The notes under the pieces were generated by a model. That model ran no database searches. It saw nothing but the letters and a program-made list of their open reading frames with translations, and had not been told where the DNA came from. A stretch of DNA of 12,666 nt from Bacteroides sp. Its GTDB lineage: Bacteria > Bacteroidota > Bacteroidia > Bacteroidales > SM23-62. The position numbers and the translations under genes are program-made. The stretch lies in assembly GCA_030667765.1 (NCBI GenBank), contig DAOUVF010000040.1, forward strand, positions 1-12,666, written 5' to 3'. Position 1 is the first letter of the stretch. Every line of letters begins with the position of its first letter. Positions 8,421 through 12,666 of this stretch are shown in pieces.

Positions 8421-9578
8421 TCAATAAATACAATTTAATGCCTCATCCGCGAAGGCTTTTAATAACTCTGTATCAGCCTCAAAAAAATGGTCTGAAGGTG
8501 ACAGGATAAATCCACCACCTTCACCTGCCTCCTCAAAACAACGCCGTACTTCATCCCTGGTCTCCTGCACTGTACAACCTTTAAAAAAATGGAACTGGTC
8601 AAGTCCCCCGATCATACATACCTTGTCCCCAATCCGCCGTTTTGCCTCCTTCAGATTCACATCTCCTCCCATGGCCGGGGGTGTAAATGTTTCCATGGCA
8701 TCCGGTTTCATAGCAGCAATGTCTTCCAGTATGGGCATCATGCCACCACAGGTATGGTAGACAACCCTTTGCCCGGCCTGATGTGCAGCTTCTATCAATT
8801 CAGCGTCATATGGAGCCACAAATTCATTAAAAATATCGGGTGAAATAACAGTGGTTGATGCATCACCGCCACCCAGCTCCAGCAGGTCATATTTTGTACC
8901 CTTTAATGAGTTAATATATACTTTTTTACGCTCTTTCAGGATGTTTAAAAAAGCATGTACCCATTCAGGGTCTTCCAGACTGGCCATGATCAGGTTTTCA
9001 ATGCCATAGAGGCAAGCTGCATCCTGCCAGCATCCGGGTTGCCCGAAACCTTCGAAAGCGCTGATATGCCCGCGGATCAATCCCCTGCTGCCAAATTCAT
9101 CTGCTGCCCTGTTGATCTCCTGCACATCACAAAGTGGATAAGTCATGTATTTTGAAATGACATCGATGTCTGACTTTTCCTTCACCAGATGCTCGGCCAG
9201 CCAGGTTGTGTGTTCATTTGATTGCAGCACCATCGAAAGCTTTTGACCCGGTGTTATGATATTAAATCTTTGCGTGCTATAATTGAGATCTTCCATGGGC
9301 TCAAGCTCTATCTGCCAACTATCCGAACATACCCTTCGAGCTTCCAGAAACCCCAGGCTTGTATGGAGCGGATCAAAAAATTCACCCTTATCCGGTGAAT
9401 ATTGATACGCCATAACCCAGTTGATCGGGTCTATTCCCAAAAAGTCAAAAAATTCCAGACCGGAGATCCCATCCATAAAATTCTCAAGGAAGGAGGGCAT
9501 AATATGATGCATGGTAACTGGCATCCTGTCTGCCTTACCCCCCGCCAGTGTCCGTATAAAACGTTCTTTTGAATTCAA
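8421..9578 (-). CDS. Uroporphyrinogen decarboxylase (URO-D)-like protein, MtaA/CmuA-related
   Basis: A cytoplasmic TIM-barrel protein of 385 residues in the URO-D superfamily, first gene of the leftward operon. The N-terminus (NSKERFIRTLAGGKADRMPV) is the standard family opening. The HTCG motif (His275, Cys277) corresponds to the zinc-binding H-x-C of the corrinoid-dependent methyltransferases MtaA and CmuA, and IGGLDQ (323-328) plus FILSPSDHFF (357-366) match the usual C-terminal blocks. It is not the haem-pathway enzyme: the context is catabolic and the arginine-rich porphyrin-binding N-terminus is missing. The third cysteine expected in MtaA-type zinc sites is not evident; Cys335, His364 or Asp363 might replace it. 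No corrinoid protein is encoded in the window, so methyl transfer is unproven. The start must be TTG at 9576-9578, because an in-frame TAG lies 18 nt upstream of it and the next Met (Met19) would cut into the conserved N-terminal motif. Confidence 0.85.
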   Translation of the reverse strand: MNSKERFIRTLAGGKADRMPVTMHHIMPSFLENFMDGISGLEFFDFLGIDPINWVMAYQYSPDKGEFFDPLHTSLGFLEARRVCSDSWQIELEPMEDLNYSTQRFNIITPGQKLSMVLQSNEHTTWLAEHLVKEKSDIDVISKYMTYPLCDVQEINRAADEFGSRGLIRGHISAFEGFGQPGCWQDAACLYGIENLIMASLEDPEWVHAFLNILKERKKVYINSLKGTKYDLLELGGGDASTTVISPDIFNEFVAPYDAELIEAAHQAGQRVVYHTCGGMMPILEDIAAMKPDAMETFTPPAMGGDVNLKEAKRRIGDKVCMIGGLDQFHFFKGCTVQETRDEVRRCFEEAGEGGGFILSPSDHFFEADTELLKAFADEALNCIY

Positions 9579-9721
9579 AGCAATGTTTGAAATTTGCTAA
9601 TTGCTATCAGAGGTTCTTCATCACAGGAGCAAGGCAAGCATTGTCCGGGGATTTTATAGCTTGTCTTCTCTTCATATTATTGTGTCAATTAATTAATTAT
9701 AATTACTTTTGTTTATTGTCA

Positions 9722-9729
9722 CAAAGTTA
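9722..9729 (-). promoter_or_regulatory. Candidate Bacteroidota -7 element for the leftward operon
   Basis: The minus strand reads TAACTTTG, an exact match to the Bacteroidota housekeeping -7 consensus TAnnTTTG. It lies about 145 nt upstream of the TTG start of the URO-D-like gene. No TTG-type -33 element is found at the usual 19-21 nt further upstream, so the assignment is weak and an eight-base match with two free positions could be chance. Confidence 0.35.
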
Positions 9730-9759
9730 TCATTTAACGGACAATATCTTACGTTAACT

Positions 9760-9768
9760 TATATTTTG
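9760..9768 (+). promoter_or_regulatory. Weak candidate -7 element for the rightward operon
   Basis: The plus strand reads TATATTTTG, one base longer than the TAnnTTTG consensus (7 of 8 matched at the TA register). It would start transcription about 8 nt before the DoxX ATG. No matching -33 element was found. In an AT-rich region this may be chance. Confidence 0.2.
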
Positions 9769-9781
9769 CAAAATTTATGAA

Positions 9782-10285
9782 ATGAAAAGTACAAAAACAT
9801 TCACAACATTTCAACTAACTACGCTGGTTCTTTTAAGATTGTTGATCGGCTGGCAAATTTTATATGAAGGAATTTCAAAGCTGCTTATTCCAAACTGGTC
9901 ATCAGCTGTATTTTTAAGGGAATCTCAATGGATTTTAAAAGGATTCGCCAACTGGATCATATCACATGATGGAGTTTTGCAGGTGGTGGATTTCTTGAAT
10001 ACATGGGGATTGATAGCCATAGGATTGGGATTAATCCTGGGGCTTTTTACCAGGCTGGCTGCCATTGCAGGTGCCTCCCTTGTATTCCTGTATTATTTAA
10101 ATAGTCCGCCGTTGATTGGCCTGGAATACAGCTTAGCTACTGAGGGAAACTGCCTGATTTTCAATAAAACCCTGATCGAGGCTGTTGCCCTGATCATTCT
10201 GGTCGCCTTTCCTACCGGTTCAATAATTGGACTGGATATATTTATATCAAGATTTTCGAAATCCAAAACCATGAAGGAGGAATAA
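9782..10285 (+). CDS. DoxX-family membrane protein
   Basis: A 167-residue inner-membrane protein with about four hydrophobic segments (roughly residues 13-35, 74-92, 92-108 and 131-150). Family features are the first-helix pattern RLLIGWQILYEGISKL (19-34) and the GLGLILGLFTRLAAIAG segment (81-97), which resembles the conserved Gly-rich second and third helices of DoxX/DoxD proteins. DoxD is a subunit of archaeal thiosulfate:quinone oxidoreductase; most bacterial members have no fixed function, and some are linked to redox or oxidative-stress complexes. It is the first gene of the rightward unit. Its stop lies 4 nt before the oxidoreductase start, so the two are probably made together, which suggests a membrane partner for the exported oxidoreductase. 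Length is normal for the family. Confidence 0.85.
   Translation: MKSTKTFTTFQLTTLVLLRLLIGWQILYEGISKLLIPNWSSAVFLRESQWILKGFANWIISHDGVLQVVDFLNTWGLIAIGLGLILGLFTRLAAIAGASLVFLYYLNSPPLIGLEYSLATEGNCLIFNKTLIEAVALIILVAFPTGSIIGLDIFISRFSKSKTMKEE
10276..10280 (+). promoter_or_regulatory. Shine-Dalgarno site for the Gfo/Idh/MocA gene
   Basis: GGAGG, preceded by AA, lies 9 nt before the ATG at 10290 and inside the end of the DoxX gene. It is a strong site, whereas most genes in this window lack one. It supports the 10290 start over the in-frame ATG at 10311. Confidence 0.6.
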
Positions 10286-10289
10286 AATA

Positions 10290-11864
10290 ATGGCAAAAGA
10301 ACTTACCAATATGAATGAAAACAAAACCTACAAACGCAGGACCATACTCAAGGCTCTGGCCGGTATACCGGTACTGGGTTTTTTCGCTTATGAAACTCTG
10401 CGGAAATTAGATTTTGACAGGAATAAAAAATCAATTGTCATCAAAGAACTTGGGCTTGATGATTTAAAAGCGCCCGAAGTCATCTCAGGCGCTGAAGGAA
10501 AAAAAGGAGATCTGCTTAGGGTGGGATTTATCGGTTTCGGAAACAGGGCAAATCAATTATCGAATTCTCTTGGTTTCATGCACCCGGATCAGATAAAAAG
10601 CAGGGAGAAGAATGGTACACTGGCTGAATGGCTTGAACAGGAAGACTTGAATGTTGCGGTTACCGGGATTTGTGATGTTTTTGACCTGCATGCTGAAAGG
10701 GGACTCGCCACGGCGGCCAATGAGGTTCGTCCCGGAGGTAATTCCGGACAAAACCTCCCGGCCAAACGATACAAAAGCTATCAGGATCTGCTGAACGATA
10801 AAGATATTGACGCAGTGATCGTTGCCACTCCTGATCATCACCATGCCCATATCACAAGCGAAGCGGTCAAAGCCGGAAAGCATGTCTATTGTGAAAAAAG
10901 TATTTGCCGGACCGAGGAGGAACTTTATGAAGTATATGATACTGTAAGAAACAGTGACCGTGTATTTCAATTGGGGCACCAGATCACACAGAATGTTATT
11001 TTCCAGCAGGCCAAGGAAATCATTAAGCGGGATATCCTGGGCAAGATCACCCTGGTCGAGACGACTACCAACCGTAATACAGCCAGCGGAGCATGGATAA
11101 GACATCTTGACAGTGATGGCAATCTGAAACCAGGAGATGAGAATTCCATAGACTGGCTACAGTGGCTGGGTTCTGGCCCTTACGAACCTTTTACCATCGA
11201 CCGGTACTATAACTGGACAAAATTTTTCGCTTATGACATGGGCATGCTAGGCCAGTTATTCACCCATGAATTTGATGCGGTGAACCAGCTGTTAAGAATA
11301 GGTATCCCAAAATCTGCAGTGGCTTCAGGTGGTATCTATTATTGGAAGGACAACCGGGAAATACCTGATGTCCTGAATGCCGTCTTTGAATATCCTGAGA
11401 AAGAGATGACATTAACTTACAGCGCAAACCTTGCATCCAGCCGGCCAAGGGGACGGGTATTTAACGGGCATGATGCCAATATGGAACTGGGAGGATCCCT
11501 GAGCATCACTGCTGACTGGGATTCAACCCGTTATGCGGAACAGATTAAAAAGGGCATCATTGATACTGACGGACCCATGATCTCCATCAGTCCGGGTTCA
11601 GGAGGAGATGTCGATGCCATTACCTCTGCAACAGAAAAATATTATGCATCCAGGGGATTAACCACCACCAATATCAATGGCAGAAGGGTAGACGTAACCC
11701 ACCTGCACATAAAGGAATGGTTAGAATGTATACGTAATGGAAAGCAGACCAGTTGCAACATCGAAATGGCATTTGAGGAAGGTGTTACCTGTGTGATGGC
11801 GAACAAATCCTACCTGGAAAAGCGCAGGGTGGAATGGGACCCCGTAAATCGTAAAATTGTCTGA
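10290..11864 (+). CDS. Tat-exported Gfo/Idh/MocA-family oxidoreductase
   Basis: A 524-residue NAD(P)-dependent sugar oxidoreductase. A twin-arginine signal (KRRTILK, 15-21, then a hydrophobic stretch to about 33) predicts export in folded form with cofactor bound, as known for glucose-fructose oxidoreductase. The Rossmann domain begins with VGFIGFGNR (78-86); VATPDHHHAH (178-187) and AGKHVYCEKS (195-204) follow, with the family Lys at 203. The usual EKP reads EKS here. The C-terminal alpha/beta domain carries the substrate-site region MGMLGQLFTHEFD (317-329) with His326. About 100 residues longer than minimal members, owing to the signal, a linker (40-75) and loop insertions. It may oxidise, reduce or isomerise a sugar, or support a 3-keto intermediate in glycoside cleavage; GH109-like hydrolase activity is an alternative. 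It lies between the DoxX and DUF6807 genes with gaps of 4 and 29 nt. Confidence 0.9.
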   Translation: MAKELTNMNENKTYKRRTILKALAGIPVLGFFAYETLRKLDFDRNKKSIVIKELGLDDLKAPEVISGAEGKKGDLLRVGFIGFGNRANQLSNSLGFMHPDQIKSREKNGTLAEWLEQEDLNVAVTGICDVFDLHAERGLATAANEVRPGGNSGQNLPAKRYKSYQDLLNDKDIDAVIVATPDHHHAHITSEAVKAGKHVYCEKSICRTEEELYEVYDTVRNSDRVFQLGHQITQNVIFQQAKEIIKRDILGKITLVETTTNRNTASGAWIRHLDSDGNLKPGDENSIDWLQWLGSGPYEPFTIDRYYNWTKFFAYDMGMLGQLFTHEFDAVNQLLRIGIPKSAVASGGIYYWKDNREIPDVLNAVFEYPEKEMTLTYSANLASSRPRGRVFNGHDANMELGGSLSITADWDSTRYAEQIKKGIIDTDGPMISISPGSGGDVDAITSATEKYYASRGLTTTNINGRRVDVTHLHIKEWLECIRNGKQTSCNIEMAFEEGVTCVMANKSYLEKRRVEWDPVNRKIV

Positions 11865-11893
11865 TATTGAACCAGGACACTGTGATCAAAGCA

Positions 11894-12666
11894 ATGAGAT
11901 ATTCAAAACTTTTATCACTGATCCTTTTTATTTCTTCATGTGGCCCTTCTTCTGATAAACACTCTCCTTTTAGTTTTAAGGAAAGTGATCAGGGGATAGA
12001 ACTATTTGAAAATGATAAGGCAGTATTTTTTTATCAAAAAGAGCCAAAGACCTTAGGCGGGAAATACATCTGCAATAACTACCTCCATCCTCTTTTTGCC
12101 CCGAACGGGGATACCCTGACCGAAGAATCCCCTGCAGATCATCCATATCACAGGGGCATCTACTGGTCCTGGCACCAACATTATATCAACGATCAGAGCA
12201 TCGGTGATGGCTGGATCATGGAAGACATTTCACAGGAGGTGGTTGAAATGATTATAAGCACAGACAATAATACGGCATCCCTGGATCTCAATGTTTTATG
12301 GAAATCCCCCAACTATGAAAATGGCAAAGCTTATATTGAAGAAAATACAAGCATAGTCATTCATCAAATGGAATCAGGGATTCGATGCATGGATTTTGAG
12401 ATCTCCCTGCAGGCGCTTGTCCCCGGTGTCAGCCTGGGCGGCTCTGATGATGAAAAAGGCTATGGTGGATTATGCACGCGTATTAAACTGCCTGATGATC
12501 TGGTTTTTACATCCACAGATGGTCCTGTTGCACCGGAAAGGCTTCAGGTCATTGCGGGTCCCTGGATGGATTTCTCAGGTTCCTTTGGTTCCGGGGGAGA
12601 GCAGAGCGGTTTGGCCATTTTATGCCATCCGGGAACACCCAACTACCCTGCACCATGGATACTGAG
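11894..12666 (+). CDS. DUF6807 (PmoA-like) family lipoprotein, cut by right edge
   Basis: The frame from the ATG at 11894 stays open for 257 codons to the window edge; the C-terminus is outside. It starts with a short lipoprotein signal (hydrophobic residues 6-14, lipobox ISSC with Cys16). Residues about 60-95 contain the hallmark pattern of the DUF6807 or 'PmoA family' proteins: YLHPLFAPNGDTLTEESPAD followed by HPYHRGIYWSWHQ, in which a His-rich HxxHRG motif follows a proline-rich loop. Despite the family name there is no evidence of methane oxidation. In Bacteroidota and Planctomycetota these secreted proteins commonly accompany Gfo/Idh/MocA oxidoreductases in sugar-catabolism clusters, as here. 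A GTG at 11882 is an in-frame alternative start adding four residues. The His cluster suggests a metal or catalytic site, but activity is unknown. Confidence 0.83.
   Translation, partial: MRYSKLLSLILFISSCGPSSDKHSPFSFKESDQGIELFENDKAVFFYQKEPKTLGGKYICNNYLHPLFAPNGDTLTEESPADHPYHRGIYWSWHQHYINDQSIGDGWIMEDISQEVVEMIISTDNNTASLDLNVLWKSPNYENGKAYIEENTSIVIHQMESGIRCMDFEISLQALVPGVSLGGSDDEKGYGGLCTRIKLPDDLVFTSTDGPVAPERLQVIAGPWMDFSGSFGSGGEQSGLAILCHPGTPNYPAPWIL

Larger units (their letters stand above)
9579..9781. other. Divergent intergenic region between the two operons
   Basis: This stretch separates the leftward URO-D-first operon from the rightward DoxX-first operon and must carry promoters for both. Its right half is strongly AT-rich, with ATTA-type repetition at about 9687-9705. 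No convincing small gene, riboswitch or terminator is visible. The leader of the leftward operon would be long (about 135-140 nt) if the -7 element at 9722-9729 is used, leaving space for post-transcriptional control. No regulator gene lies in the window. Confidence 0.6.

Noticed and set aside
8421..9578. Haem-pathway uroporphyrinogen decarboxylase (hemE)
   Set aside because: The catabolic neighbourhood, the HTCG zinc-type motif and lack of the HemE N-terminal arginine motif place it among MtaA-like relatives.
9651..9688. TTGACA and TATAAAAT on the minus strand as a sigma-70 promoter
   Set aside because: The spacing of about 24 nt is too long, and the inferred phylum uses a different consensus.
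9640..9745. Inverted repeat ATTGTCCG (9640-9647) / CGGACAAT (9738-9745)
   Set aside because: Eight bases with 90-nt spacing are expected by chance fairly often in a 200-nt region; no supporting symmetry around it.
9569..9757. Open frame of 62 codons on the plus strand in the divergent region
   Set aside because: It overlaps the URO-D-like start and contains low-complexity AT-rich codons; no ribosome binding site or motif.
10557..11105. Open frame of 182 codons on the minus strand
   Set aside because: Antisense to the conserved Rossmann region of the Gfo/Idh/MocA gene; no domain or plausible start context.
12396..12665. Open frame of 89 codons on the plus strand
   Set aside because: Overlaps the DUF6807 lipoprotein in another frame; the DUF6807 frame has a lipobox and family motifs and is the real gene.
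11894..12666. Particulate methane monooxygenase subunit (from the 'PmoA family' label)
   Set aside because: The protein is a lipoprotein with DUF6807 motifs and no membrane helices of a monooxygenase subunit; the label is historical.

Overview
The window looks like an accessory carbohydrate- or glycoside-catabolism locus of a Bacteroidota bacterium. The phylum assignment is an inference. It rests on moderate GC, weak or absent Shine-Dalgarno sites before most genes, short lipoprotein signals, a TAnnTTTG-type promoter element, and a gene repertoire (Tat-exported Gfo/Idh/MocA oxidoreductase, DUF6807, sugar porter, SGNH hydrolase with an extra N-terminal domain) common in that phylum. No RNA gene, CRISPR array, insertion sequence or terminator could be supported.

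The layout is two divergent transcription units separated by a 203-bp intergenic region (9579-9781). The leftward unit has eight genes. In order of transcription they are: a UroD/MtaA-like protein (TTG start), an MFS sugar porter, an exported nitrilase-superfamily amidohydrolase, an SGNH hydrolase, an esterase-D-type alpha/beta hydrolase with long beta-rich C-terminal domains, an M14 metallocarboxypeptidase-like protein, a Tat-type alpha/alpha-toroid protein resembling polysaccharide lyases, and a lipoprotein cut by the left edge. Spacing is tight throughout (a 4-nt ATGA overlap, and gaps of 5, 10, 12, 13, 18 and 64 nt), so the unit is very probably one operon. The rightward unit is a DoxX-family membrane protein, a Tat-exported Gfo/Idh/MocA oxidoreductase, and a lipoprotein of the DUF6807 (PmoA-like) family cut by the right edge.

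As a system, at least five proteins of the left unit carry export signals and between them could cleave esters (two different folds), amides (nitrilase and M14) and probably a glycan chain. The sugar porter would then import the released product. The UroD-like protein is the only soluble cytoplasmic enzyme seen. The right unit adds an extracytoplasmic sugar oxidoreductase beside a membrane protein of a family that includes quinone-linked members. No SusC/SusD pair, TonB receptor, classical glycoside hydrolase or regulator lies in the window. My reading, which is inference, is a locus for stripping and importing a decorated (acylated and possibly amidated) sugar or glycoconjugate. The substrate cannot be told from sequence alone.
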